DNA of 64,000 nucleotides from Bacteroidales bacterium UBA4333 (lineage in GTDB: Bacteria; Bacteroidota; Bacteroidia; Bacteroidales; Paludibacteraceae), in contig DGTP01000015.1 in NCBI GenBank assembly GCA_002394335.1, positions 124,001 to 188,000 of the forward strand, in the 5' to 3' direction. Position numbers and translations under genes: made by a program. Positions within the stretch are counted from its first letter, which is position 1. Each line of letters starts with the position of its first letter. Shown one piece after another: positions 17,608-27,985 of this stretch. The notes beneath the pieces are model-generated. The model did not search any database. It was not told the DNA's origin and worked only from the letters and a program-made list of their open reading frames with translations.

Positions 17608-20046
17608 ATGGCAGTATGCTGCGCGAACATGCTTTTCGCGCGGCATACTCGCATATACGGCTATGTCACAGACGAGGGCAACAGGGGCATCGAGCTGGTG
17701 AATGTCACCGAGGGGATGCACGGAACCTCGACCAACAAAAACGGCTACTACGAGATCGTAGTGGAAGAGAAAGACACCATCGAACTGGCTTTCTCGATGT
17801 TAGGCTACACAACCGTCAGACAGCGGTTGATCAAGCCCAAAGAGGTGGTGAATATCAACGTACAGATGGTTACCGAGAGTGCCTGGCTGGAGGAGGTGAA
17901 CGTACGTGGTATCCAGCACCAGACAGGCACTTTTGACCAAGTGGACGCCTCCACGGCAAGGGTAATGCCCGACGCCACAGGCGGATCAATAGAAAGTATA
18001 TTGATCACTTTTGCCGGCGTGAACCAATCGAATGAGTTAAGCAGCCAATACAACGTACGCGGAGGTTCGTTTGACGAGAACTCCGTGTATGTCAACGGCA
18101 TTGAAGTGCACCGCCCGCTTCTGATACGCAGCAGCCAGCAGGAGGGACTGAGTTTTGTGAACCCCGAAATGGTGAACAATGTATCCTTCTCCGCCGGCGG
18201 ATACGATGCCAAATACGGCGACAAGATGGCTTCGGTGCTGGATATTGAATACAAGAAACCGCAGGCTTTCGAAGCCAGTATCAGCGCCAGTCTGCTTGGC
18301 GCCAACCTCTATATAGGACACGGCGACAGCACCTTCAGCCAGATGCACGGCATACGATACAAGACCAGTTCGTATATGTTAGGCGGACTGAGTACTTCGG
18401 GCAACTACCAGCCGAACTATCTGGACTATCAGACATATCTGACATGGAAGTCAGGCAAAGGCTCCAAGTCCGTCTCCACCCATGAGCCATGGACGATGGC
18501 GTTTTTGGGAAACTTCTCGATGAACGACTACCGGTTCAAACCGGATTCGCTCAGCGAGTCCTTCGGAGGACAAAACTCCAAGAACCTCAGTATATGGTAC
18601 GACGGTCAGGAGAAAGACCGTTTTATGACCGCTTTCGGTGCATTGAGCGCGCAAGGCGCGGTAGGTAAAGGGGCGAAGATAGGATTTGACCTGAGCGGAT
18701 TCTACACCAACGAGCAAGAGAATTTTGACATTGCCGGCGAATACGTGCTCTCGAACGGCGATGAACAAACCAAGAGCACAAACATGAACGGTTCGCGCGT
18801 GGATCCCAATGGCGCACAAGTGTCGGTATTAGGTACCGGTATCTTCCGGCAACACGCGCGCAACAAACTGGAGGCAGGCGTTATCACCCTCGCCCACAAC
18901 GGCGAATGGAAGAAAAGGGCGAACAATCTCCAATGGGGTGCCAGTATCCAGGCGGAGTTGATACGTGACTATATCAGCGAATGGGAATGGCGCGACTCGT
19001 CCGGCTACAGCATGCCCAACAACGGCAACGGCATGGAACTCTATTACTCGATGCGTGGCGACAGTTCGATGCAATCGGTACGGGCGCAAGCCTATATCCA
19101 GAACACCCACCGCTGGGAAGCCGGCAAAGGCGAGGTGATGCTGACCGTAGGCGGAAGGATGCAGTACTGGAGCTGGAACAACGAGGTACTACCCTCCCCC
19201 CGTGCCTCTGTGGTATGGTTCCCCGGATGGCGGCATGACTTCAGTTTCAGACTCGCTACTGGACTATACTACCAGGCACCTTTCTACAAGGAGTTGCGCG
19301 ACACCCTGACGGACGACGCCGGTATCACCCGTATCCGGCTGAACAGAGACCTGAGAGCCCAGCGGTCGGTACACGTCGTATTGGGCGGCGACTACTATTT
19401 CCGGGCATGGGGCAGACCTTTCAAACTGACCGCCGAAGCCTACTACAAGTACATAGACCGGATGGAGAGTTACACCGTGGACAATGTGCGGGTGCGGTAC
19501 TCCGGCAAGAACGACTCCGAGGGATATGCTACAGGCGTTGATCTGAAATTATACGGCGAGTTGGTGCCGGGAGCGGACAGTTGGATCAGTTTCTCTGCGA
19601 TGAGCGCCAAACAGCGTTCTACAGGCACAACCAAAGGCGAATGGATGCCATCGCCGCAAGAGCAGCGGTTTGCTTTCTCCATGCTGTTCCAAGACTATCT
19701 GCCGCAGTTGCCACAGCTGAAATTCCACCTCAAGATGCTTTTCCAGGACGGCATGCCGTACTATGTGCCGCGCCATCCGCAAGCATGGGGCAGAATGCCG
19801 ATGTATAAGCGTATAGACCTCGGAGCCAGCTATGTATTCAACGCCCAGACAGCCAAGTTCATGCGCAAAGAGAGCGCCAAACATGTGAAACAATGGGCGA
19901 TACAGTTCGAGGTGTTCAACCTCGTAGGCTGGAAGAATGTCAACTCCTATTTCTGGGTAGCGGATGCGTATAACCAACAATGGGCGAGTCCGAACTACCT
20001 GACAGGAAGACGCTACAATCTGAAACTAACAATAGACCTCCAATAA
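17608..20046 (+). CDS. TonB-dependent outer-membrane receptor with carboxypeptidase-like N-domain
   Basis: 812 aa from the ATG at 17608. After the signal region comes a carboxypeptidase-regulatory-like beta-sandwich (RIYGYVTDEGNRGIELVNVT, YYEIVVEEKDTIELAFSMLG), a plug domain with YNVRGGSFDENSVYVNGIEV and a C-terminal barrel ending in an aromatic strand (GRRYNLKLTIDLQ). No SusD partner is adjacent. From the ATG the signal peptide lacks a basic n-region; the same frame upstream reads SKRLFIVLM from an ATA at 17581 that overlaps the rubrerythrin stop, giving a complete signal peptide. The substrate is unknown. Confidence 0.85.
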   Translation: MAVCCANMLFARHTRIYGYVTDEGNRGIELVNVTEGMHGTSTNKNGYYEIVVEEKDTIELAFSMLGYTTVRQRLIKPKEVVNINVQMVTESAWLEEVNVRGIQHQTGTFDQVDASTARVMPDATGGSIESILITFAGVNQSNELSSQYNVRGGSFDENSVYVNGIEVHRPLLIRSSQQEGLSFVNPEMVNNVSFSAGGYDAKYGDKMASVLDIEYKKPQAFEASISASLLGANLYIGHGDSTFSQMHGIRYKTSSYMLGGLSTSGNYQPNYLDYQTYLTWKSGKGSKSVSTHEPWTMAFLGNFSMNDYRFKPDSLSESFGGQNSKNLSIWYDGQEKDRFMTAFGALSAQGAVGKGAKIGFDLSGFYTNEQENFDIAGEYVLSNGDEQTKSTNMNGSRVDPNGAQVSVLGTGIFRQHARNKLEAGVITLAHNGEWKKRANNLQWGASIQAELIRDYISEWEWRDSSGYSMPNNGNGMELYYSMRGDSSMQSVRAQAYIQNTHRWEAGKGEVMLTVGGRMQYWSWNNEVLPSPRASVVWFPGWRHDFSFRLATGLYYQAPFYKELRDTLTDDAGITRIRLNRDLRAQRSVHVVLGGDYYFRAWGRPFKLTAEAYYKYIDRMESYTVDNVRVRYSGKNDSEGYATGVDLKLYGELVPGADSWISFSAMSAKQRSTGTTKGEWMPSPQEQRFAFSMLFQDYLPQLPQLKFHLKMLFQDGMPYYVPRHPQAWGRMPMYKRIDLGASYVFNAQTAKFMRKESAKHVKQWAIQFEVFNLVGWKNVNSYFWVADAYNQQWASPNYLTGRRYNLKLTIDLQ

Positions 20047-20047
20047 T

Positions 20048-22684
20048 ATGGCAGATAACAACGAACTAACTCCGATGATGAAACAGTTCCGGGATATCAA
20101 GACCCAATATCCGGATGCATTGCTGCTGTTCCGATGCGGAGACTTCTATGAGACCTATGCCGAAGATGCTGTCAAAGCCAGCAAGATTCTGAATATCACA
20201 CTCACCCACCGCTCCAACGGTGCCAGTGCAGCCGCCAAAGCATTAGAGATGGCAGGGTTTCCCTTCCATGCGCTGGACACCTATCTGCCGAAACTGGTAA
20301 GAGCGGGGCTCAGAGTAGCGATCTGCGACCAGTTGGAGGATCCCAAACTAACCAAAAAACTGGTCAAACGCGGTGTAACAGAGCTGGTGACTCCCGGTGT
20401 GAGTTACTCGGACAACACGCTCACCCAGAAGGAGAACAACTGGGTAGCATGCGTGCATTTCAGCGAAAAACGCACCTCCGCCGGCAATCAGATAGGGGTA
20501 GCCTTTCTGGATATCTCGACCGGTGAGTTCATAACCGGCGAAGGCGACAGCACCTATGTCGATAAACTGTTGGGCAATCTCCAGCCCAAGGAAGTACTCT
20601 ATAAACGAGGCAACAAGGAACAGGTAGAGCGGCTGTTCGGCAGCGGCTATTTCACCTTTGAACTGGAGGACTGGATGATGGTAGAAAGCACCGCGCGAGA
20701 GCGGCTGCAGAAGTTATGGGGAGTGTCGTCTCTCAAAGGCTTCGGGTTGGACCGGCTGTCGGCAGGCATCACCGCCGCAGGAGGCATACTGATGTATCTC
20801 GACGCCACCCAGCACCTCCAGACCGGACATATACAGCATTTAGCCCGTATCGAGGAAGACTCTTTCGTATGGCTGGACCGGTTTACGGTACGTAACCTCG
20901 AGTTGCTCAACCGCCAGCATGAAGAAGGCACTTCGCTCTTCGACATTCTGGATGCCACCACGACGCCCATGGGCGGACGCATGCTGCACCGGTGGCTGTC
21001 CTTCCCGCTGAAAGAGGTGCGGGCGATACGTAACAGACAATCGGTAGTGGAATACCTCTTCAAGCACCCTCAGGCACGCGAGACGATAGCTGCCCGTCTT
21101 GCCGAGATGGGCGATCTGGAGCGCATAGTAAGCAAGATCAGCACCGGCAGGATCAGTCCGCGCGAGATGGTACAATTAGGTCGTGCGTTGCGCGCCATAG
21201 CACCGATCAAAGAGCTATGCGAGGAGGCCAAAGACAACACGTATCTGACAGTCCTCGGCGGCGAACTGGACAACTGCCGCGAGATGCGCAGCCGCATAGA
21301 ACAAGAGATAGTACCCGATCCTCCGGCAGTACAAGGCAGACCCGGTATCATCGCATACGGCGTAGATAAAGAGCTGGACGAGTTGCGCGCCATCCATTCC
21401 AACGGACGCGAGTATCTGCAACAGATACAGCAACGCGAAGCCGAAAAGACCGGCATCTCGTCTCTGAAGATCGGGTATAATAATGTCTTCGGCTACTATC
21501 TGGAGGTGCGCAACACTTATCGTGACCAGGTGCCTCCGGAGTGGATCCGCAAACAGACTCTGGTATCCGCCGAGCGTTATATCACCGAAGAGCTGAAAGA
21601 ATACGAGCAGAAAATCCTCTCTGCCGAAGACCAGATACAAATAATCGAAAACAGGATATACCAGGAACTGATGCTTGCCTTAAGCGAATGGGTGCCTCAG
21701 ATGCAACTGGATGCGCAAGTTCTGGCACAGCTGGACTGCCTGATGAGTTTTGCCAACACCGCCATCGAGAACCGCTATGTATGCCCTGATGTGAACGACG
21801 GTCTGGTGATTGATATCCGTCAGGGAAGACACCCCGTGATCGAGAAGCAGCTGCCTATCGGTGAACAGTATATTGCCAACGATGTACTATTGGATAACAA
21901 CGGGCAGCAGATTATTATCATTACAGGTCCTAACATGGCAGGTAAGTCGGCTCTGTTGCGCCAGACGGCACTGATTGTGCTGATGGCGCAGATCGGCTCG
22001 TTTGTGCCGGCAGAGAGTGCCGTGATAGGAGTGGTGGACAAGATCTTCACCCGTGTGGGAGCGAGCGACAATATCTCCATAGGAGAATCAACCTTCATGG
22101 TGGAGATGAACGAAGCAGCCTCCATCCTGAACAACCTGAGCGAGCGGTCGCTGGTGCTCTTCGATGAGTTGGGACGCGGTACGTCCACCTATGACGGAAT
22201 CTCTATTGCGTGGGCGATAGTCGAGTATATCCACGAGCACAAAGGGCATGCCAAGACACTTTTCGCCACCCACTATCATGAGTTGAACGAGATGGAGAAG
22301 ACCTTCAAGCGCATCCGCAACTACAATGTCTCGGTCAAAGAAGCAAACGGCAAGGTGATCTTCCTTCGCAAGCTGGTACGCGGCGGATCGGAGCACAGCT
22401 TCGGTATCCACGTAGCCAAGTTGGCAGGTATGCCGCAGTCGATTGTGCAGCGTGCGGAACAAGTGCTGAAAGAACTGGAGCACTCCTCCGGTAACACCAC
22501 GCGCGGTGATGTAAGCGAGATAGGCAAACAGAGGAACGGCATGCAGTTATCGATCTTCCAACTGGATGACCCGACCTTGGAGCAGATACGTGACGAGGTC
22601 AAGAACCTCGATATCAATGCCTTGACACCTCTCGAGGCGCTCAACAAACTCAATGAGATACAAACCCTTGTCAGAGGACGATAA
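20048..22684 (+). CDS. mutS: DNA mismatch repair protein MutS
   Basis: 878 aa, usual length. The N-terminal mismatch-recognition domain has the Phe-x-Glu motif region (LLLFRCGDFYETYAEDA), then connector, lever and clamp domains, and the ATPase with Walker A GPNMAGKSALLRQ (about residue 627), ST(F)MVEMNEAA and Walker B LVLFDELGRGTSTYDG. C-terminal helix-turn-helix and dimerisation end. Starts 1 bp after the TonB-receptor stop. Confidence 0.97.
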   Translation: MADNNELTPMMKQFRDIKTQYPDALLLFRCGDFYETYAEDAVKASKILNITLTHRSNGASAAAKALEMAGFPFHALDTYLPKLVRAGLRVAICDQLEDPKLTKKLVKRGVTELVTPGVSYSDNTLTQKENNWVACVHFSEKRTSAGNQIGVAFLDISTGEFITGEGDSTYVDKLLGNLQPKEVLYKRGNKEQVERLFGSGYFTFELEDWMMVESTARERLQKLWGVSSLKGFGLDRLSAGITAAGGILMYLDATQHLQTGHIQHLARIEEDSFVWLDRFTVRNLELLNRQHEEGTSLFDILDATTTPMGGRMLHRWLSFPLKEVRAIRNRQSVVEYLFKHPQARETIAARLAEMGDLERIVSKISTGRISPREMVQLGRALRAIAPIKELCEEAKDNTYLTVLGGELDNCREMRSRIEQEIVPDPPAVQGRPGIIAYGVDKELDELRAIHSNGREYLQQIQQREAEKTGISSLKIGYNNVFGYYLEVRNTYRDQVPPEWIRKQTLVSAERYITEELKEYEQKILSAEDQIQIIENRIYQELMLALSEWVPQMQLDAQVLAQLDCLMSFANTAIENRYVCPDVNDGLVIDIRQGRHPVIEKQLPIGEQYIANDVLLDNNGQQIIIITGPNMAGKSALLRQTALIVLMAQIGSFVPAESAVIGVVDKIFTRVGASDNISIGESTFMVEMNEAASILNNLSERSLVLFDELGRGTSTYDGISIAWAIVEYIHEHKGHAKTLFATHYHELNEMEKTFKRIRNYNVSVKEANGKVIFLRKLVRGGSEHSFGIHVAKLAGMPQSIVQRAEQVLKELEHSSGNTTRGDVSEIGKQRNGMQLSIFQLDDPTLEQIRDEVKNLDINALTPLEALNKLNEIQTLVRGR

Positions 22685-22691
22685 GGGAGGA

Positions 22692-24548
22692 TCAGGACTG
22701 CATTTCCACCAGTTTTGTATAATAACCGTTCCGGGCAAGGAGATCTTCATGGTTTCCTTGCTCTACTATCTCCCCTTCATGCATGACGCAGATGAGGTCG
22801 GCGTGGCGGATGGTGGACAACCGGTGGGCTACGACGAGCGTCGTACGGTTGCGCATCAGGTTCTCCAGAGCTTCCTGCACCAGTCTCTCGGACTCCGAAT
22901 CGAGCGCCGAAGTGGCTTCGTCAAGAATGAGAACCGGCGGATTCTTGAGTATGGCGCGTGCGATAGAGAGGCGTTGCCGCTGCCCGCCTGAGAGCCGGCT
23001 GCCGCGATCGCCTATCAGTGTATCGTAACCTTTCTCCATCTGCGAAATAAAAGAATGGGCATTGGCTATCCGGGCCGCTTGTACGACCGCTTCTTGCCAG
23101 CTCACACCTCCCGGTGCCGGTTGCGAGAGATCGACGCCAAAAGTAAGATTGGCGAATACCGTATCATTGAAGAGCACGGGTTCCTGGCATACTATACCCA
23201 TCAGCGCCCGCAGATCACGCGTAGCGAAACGGCGTATATCCACATCGTCTATCATCACCGCACCCGATACAGGATCATAGAACCGCGGCAAGAGGTCGGT
23301 AAGCGTGGTTTTGCCACTGCCTGACTGTCCCACAAGCGCCACGGTCTTCCCCTTGGGCAAGGTGAGCGATATATGCTTGAGCACAGGGACGCCGTTTCCA
23401 TAGGCGAAATCCACATCGTTGAAAGAGATCCGGTGCTCAAAGCGTACCGGCTGAGGAGAGACAGGTTCCGGGATGGTAGTGCGCGTAGCAAGCACCGCAT
23501 CTATACGCTCCAGCGATGCCAGTCCGCGACGGATGCCATACGACGCCTTGGAGAGATCCTTTGCCGGATTGATAATGGAATAGAAGATCACCAAGTAGTA
23601 GATGAACGTAGCCGCGTCTATAGAGGCATGATTGCCCAGGATCAGCAGACCTCCGAACCAAAGGATGACGGCTATCAGGGCTGTGCCCAGAAACTCGGAC
23701 AGAGGGTGTGCGAGATAATAACGGCGGTTAATGCGGTTAAATGTAGCACGGGTGTCATTAACGAGCGTGAGGAACCTGAGACGGAGTTTGCTCTGGGCAT
23801 TAAAGCCTTTCACGACGCGCAGTCCCAACAGGGTCTCGTCGATCATGGAGAGGATCTCGGCATTCTGTTCCTGTCCGCGCGTAGAAGAGGACTTCAGGGA
23901 GCGGCCTATCTTACCGATAAAGAAAACGGCTACCGGCATCAGCACAAGCACAAAAAGGGTCAGCTGCCACGAGATAACAAGCATTGCTATGAGGTAAACC
24001 AAAATCATCATCGGATCCTTGAAGAGGATATCCAAGGCGGACATGATCGAGGCTTCGACCTCCGATATATCGTTGGTCATGCGCGAGATGATATCTCCGC
24101 GCCGTGCTTCCGTGAAATAGCCTATCGGAAGAGACAATATCTTGTCGTAGAGGAGCACACGCAAGTCCCGCAAGACGCCTGTCCTGATAGGTACCATAAA
24201 ATAGTTTGCCAGCCAGGCAGCGGTACATTTGAGACCGGTCATCAGGATCAGGAACAGTCCTAACGCCAAGAGCACAAAGGACGAGCCATGGAGTGCGATT
24301 GCATCGTTGAGGAGGCAGTACATGTTATCGCGGAGGGCTGTAACCGTAGCTTGCAGCCCTTCGACGGAAGAGAGGGGGGTATAGACCGCCTCATTGGTGT
24401 TGATACCAAAAAGAATCCGCAATACCGGGATGATGGCAGCAAAAGAGAAGAGTGACAACAATGCGGAAAGGAGATTGAAGAATATATTCAACCCCATCTG
24501 CACCCTATATGGCGGCACAAAGCGTTTTATGAGTTGTGTGATCGGCAT
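22692..24548 (-). CDS. MsbA-like ABC exporter (membrane and ATPase domains fused)
   Basis: 618 aa. Six-helix transmembrane domain in the first about 330 residues (GDIISRMTNDISEVEASIMS is the intracellular loop motif), then the nucleotide-binding domain with Walker A GQSGSGKTT, signature LSGGQRQRLSIARAI, Walker B VLILDEATSALD and H-loop VVAHRLSTI. It directly follows lpxK (22-bp overlap), so flipping lipid A-core across the inner membrane is the most likely role. msbA next to lpxK is a classical pairing. Confidence 0.88.
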   Translation of the reverse strand: MPITQLIKRFVPPYRVQMGLNIFFNLLSALLSLFSFAAIIPVLRILFGINTNEAVYTPLSSVEGLQATVTALRDNMYCLLNDAIALHGSSFVLLALGLFLILMTGLKCTAAWLANYFMVPIRTGVLRDLRVLLYDKILSLPIGYFTEARRGDIISRMTNDISEVEASIMSALDILFKDPMMILVYLIAMLVISWQLTLFVLVLMPVAVFFIGKIGRSLKSSSTRGQEQNAEILSMIDETLLGLRVVKGFNAQSKLRLRFLTLVNDTRATFNRINRRYYLAHPLSEFLGTALIAVILWFGGLLILGNHASIDAATFIYYLVIFYSIINPAKDLSKASYGIRRGLASLERIDAVLATRTTIPEPVSPQPVRFEHRISFNDVDFAYGNGVPVLKHISLTLPKGKTVALVGQSGSGKTTLTDLLPRFYDPVSGAVMIDDVDIRRFATRDLRALMGIVCQEPVLFNDTVFANLTFGVDLSQPAPGGVSWQEAVVQAARIANAHSFISQMEKGYDTLIGDRGSRLSGGQRQRLSIARAILKNPPVLILDEATSALDSESERLVQEALENLMRNRTTLVVAHRLSTIRHADLICVMHEGEIVEQGNHEDLLARNGYYTKLVEMQS

Positions 24549-25546
24549 AGCAACGTGTTTTCGCGAACATAGTTGAGCACCTGCTTGTCAAATTCCGCCC
24601 TCTCCTCATCCATCTCCATGTTCACCGCAATCGCCTCGATGCGTTCAGCAAGGCGGTTATAGAGTTCGGTCTGCTGGAGACGCACAAAATCCTTCTCCGT
24701 AGTGAGCACGAAATCGTAATCCTTTGCCCGGCTTTCTATCTCCCGGAGATCCTCCGGCGTGAAAGCATGGTGATCCGCGTAAGTAATAAATCCGGCTCCC
24801 TGATAATGAGCATTAACGAAATCCATGAGATACTGAGGATTGGCTATTCCCGCCACCACAAGCGGTCTTCCCGTGCGATAGACCGTTCCGTAGCGGAACT
24901 TGGAAAAATAGAGGCGTATATAAGGCGGCAGATGCAGATGGTTCTCCACCACCCTTTTCTCGATAGGTTGCATCTCTTCCGGGCAATGGGTAACAACCAC
25001 CGCATTGGCTTTGAGGATACGCTGTTTGAAGTCCCTCAGCGTACCCCATGGGAGCATGTGGTCGTTCGGATAGAGGCGGTCATAACGGGTGAGCACAATA
25101 TTGAAACCGCATTTGAGGGCACGGTGCTGGAAGGCGTCGTCGAGTATGACCACCTCCACATCGGGGCGAAGGGACTGAATCTGTCTGATGCCTTTGACAC
25201 GATTCTCCGAGACTGCGACACACACCTCCGGGTACTTGAGATAGAGTTGCATCGCTTCATCGCCTATGGACTGTGCCGTGGCGGATTGGTCTGCCATCAC
25301 AAATCCCTTGGTCTTCCGTTTGTATCCGCGCGAGAGCACAGCCACCTTGTAATGCGGCGACAGCAAGCGGATGAGATACTCCACATGGGGAGTCTTCCCC
25401 GTTCCGCCGACGGCTATATTCCCCACACAGATTGTCGGGACAGAAACCGTCGTTGAAGGGAGGATATGCTCATCGTAGAGCAGATGTCTCAGTCCGACGC
25501 CAAAGGCGTACAGACCACTCAGAGGGATTGTAAGGAGACGTTTCAT
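24527..25546 (-). CDS. lpxK: Tetraacyldisaccharide 4'-kinase
   Basis: 339 aa. N-terminal membrane-associated helix, P-loop VGNIAVGGTGKTPHVEYLIR (about residues 40-60), then VAVLSRGYKRKTKGF, DDAFQHRALKCGFNIVLTRY and DFVLTTEKDFVRL. Adds the 4'-phosphate to lipid A precursor at the inner membrane. Start overlaps the sppA stop (TAATG). Confidence 0.95.
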   Translation of the reverse strand: MKRLLTIPLSGLYAFGVGLRHLLYDEHILPSTTVSVPTICVGNIAVGGTGKTPHVEYLIRLLSPHYKVAVLSRGYKRKTKGFVMADQSATAQSIGDEAMQLYLKYPEVCVAVSENRVKGIRQIQSLRPDVEVVILDDAFQHRALKCGFNIVLTRYDRLYPNDHMLPWGTLRDFKQRILKANAVVVTHCPEEMQPIEKRVVENHLHLPPYIRLYFSKFRYGTVYRTGRPLVVAGIANPQYLMDFVNAHYQGAGFITYADHHAFTPEDLREIESRAKDYDFVLTTEKDFVRLQQTELYNRLAERIEAIAVNMEMDEERAEFDKQVLNYVRENTLLCRSHNS

Positions 25547-27336
25547 TATCGGATCTTGACTTCCGGCATCAATGCCATTACGCGGGGGCGCTGACAGAAG
25601 TTGCGCAGTTTGATGATTAATTTCTCTTCCTCTGTAGGATTACCCTGCAGCAGTGACTCCAGCATCTCTTCGATCGGGTCTTTCACTTCCGGATAATAAC
25701 TGATCTTATAGCTGTCCAGATGCGCCAATGCGGCAGCTTTCTCTACCGCATTATCTATATTACCCATTGCATCGACGAGCCCTAAACGCTTGGCATCCTT
25801 ACCAAGCCATACGCGTCCCTCACCGATAGCTTTGATCGAATCCTGTGGCATATGACGGCCTGCCGCACAGCGGGAGGTGAAGAGGTCGTATCCACGCTCC
25901 ACCATCTTCTGCATCAGGTCGCGTTCTTCGGGGTTCAGTCCTTTATAGACGGCATTGGAGGAGAGATCCGAATGGCGGTTGGTGGTCACGCCATCGATGT
26001 CAAGTCCCACCTTATTACGCAGGGTGTTGAAATTAGGCACCGTACCGAAGATGCCGATCGAACCGGTGATGGTGGTGGGTTCGGCATAGATATAGTCCGC
26101 TCCGCAGGAGATATAATAGCCTCCCGAAGCAGCAAGGTCTCCCATCGACACTACGACAGGTATTCCCTTGGAGCGCACCATCTGCAGGGCACCCCATATC
26201 TGCTCGCTGGCATCGGCACTGCCCCCCGGCGAGTTGACACGGAGGACGAGTGCCTTGACATCATCCTCTTTGGCAATCTTGCGGATAGTCTTCACCAACT
26301 CCGTGCCGACGATACCGTCACCTTCGGAATCCGTGATCTCGCCCTCGGCATAGAGGACTGCAACCTCGTCCTTGGCTTTCGGTTCGGAGCGGCGGACAGA
26401 AGCCAGGTCGGAAGTATTGATCTTATGATAATCTTTGCTACCGGCATAGACACGCAGAACCGAATCCATCTCGAACTCATAGACGAGCGTATCGATCAGC
26501 CCTTGGGCAATATAACTCTCCTCCGGCTGAAGTGACATATACAGATCGGCCGCCTGATTCAGTTTGTAGGAAGTGAGGTTACGGCTTTTGGCAACGCCGG
26601 CTACCAGATTCTCCCAGATGCCATTGAGATAGGTCTCAGTCTGCAGGCGGTCAGCCTCCGACATCTCCGTCATGAAGAACGGCTCCACAGCCGACTTGAA
26701 AGTACCGACCTTCAGGATCTGCATCTCCACGCCGATCTTCTCAAGCGCACGGGTGTAATACATCTTCTGCGCCGAGAGACCATTCCATGCCAGGGTTCCG
26801 GTTTTGCTCAGACAGATGCGGTCCGCAACCGAAGCGATATAATAGTTAGTAGCGGTATAGGAGTCCGCAAAGGCCACAATCCATTTGCCGGAGGTCTTGA
26901 AGTCAATCAGCGCCTCGCGTATCTCCTTAGCCGAAGCCTGACCTGCCGCCAATTCGCCTCCATGGAGGTAAATACCCAGGATACGGTCGTCCTCTTTGGC
27001 AAGACGGATATTAGCAAGAATCTGGTCCAAGCCGACGGTCTCGTCCGAGGAGATGAAGCCGTTGGAAGGAATCTGCTTCATTACTTCCGCCCATGGGTCG
27101 GCAGGAGCGCCCTGCTCCACAAGAGTGCCTTCCAGATCAAGACGATAGACCGTCTTATCCTCCAAAGCCACCTCCGTAGAGGAAGAGAACATCGAACCGA
27201 ACAAAGCGCCCATAAGAGCACTTAATACCAGATAAATCAGAAACGCCCAAAGGCATCCGCGGAGACAACCGCCGCGACGACGCGGCTGTTGGGGTGTATT
27301 GTTGTCCCCATTCGTTTTAGTACCAAAAATAATCAT
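25546..27336 (-). CDS. sppA: Signal peptide peptidase SppA, long (67K) type
   Basis: 596 aa with an Arg-rich cytoplasmic start (PQQPRRRGGCLRGCLW), one membrane segment and two S49 protease repeats. The general-base Lys lies in ILKVGTFKSAVEPFF (about residue 213) and the nucleophile Ser in GDLAASGGYYISC (about residue 403), as in the tandem-domain E. coli enzyme. Membrane-bound; degrades cleaved signal peptides. Starts overlapping the rnhB stop by 4 bp. Confidence 0.94.
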   Translation of the reverse strand: MIIFGTKTNGDNNTPQQPRRRGGCLRGCLWAFLIYLVLSALMGALFGSMFSSSTEVALEDKTVYRLDLEGTLVEQGAPADPWAEVMKQIPSNGFISSDETVGLDQILANIRLAKEDDRILGIYLHGGELAAGQASAKEIREALIDFKTSGKWIVAFADSYTATNYYIASVADRICLSKTGTLAWNGLSAQKMYYTRALEKIGVEMQILKVGTFKSAVEPFFMTEMSEADRLQTETYLNGIWENLVAGVAKSRNLTSYKLNQAADLYMSLQPEESYIAQGLIDTLVYEFEMDSVLRVYAGSKDYHKINTSDLASVRRSEPKAKDEVAVLYAEGEITDSEGDGIVGTELVKTIRKIAKEDDVKALVLRVNSPGGSADASEQIWGALQMVRSKGIPVVVSMGDLAASGGYYISCGADYIYAEPTTITGSIGIFGTVPNFNTLRNKVGLDIDGVTTNRHSDLSSNAVYKGLNPEERDLMQKMVERGYDLFTSRCAAGRHMPQDSIKAIGEGRVWLGKDAKRLGLVDAMGNIDNAVEKAAALAHLDSYKISYYPEVKDPIEEMLESLLQGNPTEEEKLIIKLRNFCQRPRVMALMPEVKIR

Positions 27337-27944
27337 GACTTATATAATTTAAATGTTTTACGGTGATAAGGGGTGAGTCCGTGCAGGCGGATCGCCTCGT
27401 AATGTGCGGCTGTCGGGTAGCCTTTATTGGTATCCCAGCCGTAGAGGGGGTATTGCTCATGCAGGCGTAGCATATAGTCGTCCCTGTAGGTCTTGGCGAG
27501 CACCGAGGCCGCCGCAATCGACATATACCTGCCATCTCCTTTGACGACTGTCCGTGCCGGTATCTCCAGCAGTTCACCGTCAGGGATATAGGGTCTCCAT
27601 TTGTTGCCGTCCACGATGATATGCTGCGGTCTGACGGAGAGGCTGTCCAAAGCGCGCTGCATGCCGGTGATGGATGCCTGAAGGATATTGATGCGGTCGA
27701 TCTCTTCCGGCGTGACTTCCACGACCGCCCAAGCCAGGGCTTCGGCTTCGATAACAGGCCTCAGGGCATACCGTTCGCGTTCGGAGAGCTGTTTGGAGTC
27801 ATTGAGCAAAGCGAGCGAAGACCAGTCCTTCCGCTCCGGATCGAAGATGACCGCCGCCGCAAAGACAGCTCCCGCCAGCGGACCTCTGCCCGCCTCGTCG
27901 CATCCGGCTTCCAAGATATTATGTATCATCTGTGCTTCCAGCAT
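27333..27944 (-). CDS. rnhB: Ribonuclease HII
   Basis: 203 aa. Metal-binding DEAGRGPLAGAV at residues 15-26, LNDSKQLSERERYAL, IIVDGNKW and AAASVLAKTYRDDYM, all family hallmarks. Cuts RNA in RNA-DNA hybrids. Embedded in the envelope operon between tamL and sppA. Confidence 0.95.
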   Translation of the reverse strand: MLEAQMIHNILEAGCDEAGRGPLAGAVFAAAVIFDPERKDWSSLALLNDSKQLSERERYALRPVIEAEALAWAVVEVTPEEIDRINILQASITGMQRALDSLSVRPQHIIVDGNKWRPYIPDGELLEIPARTVVKGDGRYMSIAAASVLAKTYRDDYMLRLHEQYPLYGWDTNKGYPTAAHYEAIRLHGLTPYHRKTFKLYKS

Positions 27945-27985
27945 TGCTTTCTATTGATCCGTTTCCGTATTTCTCCGGCTCTCCG

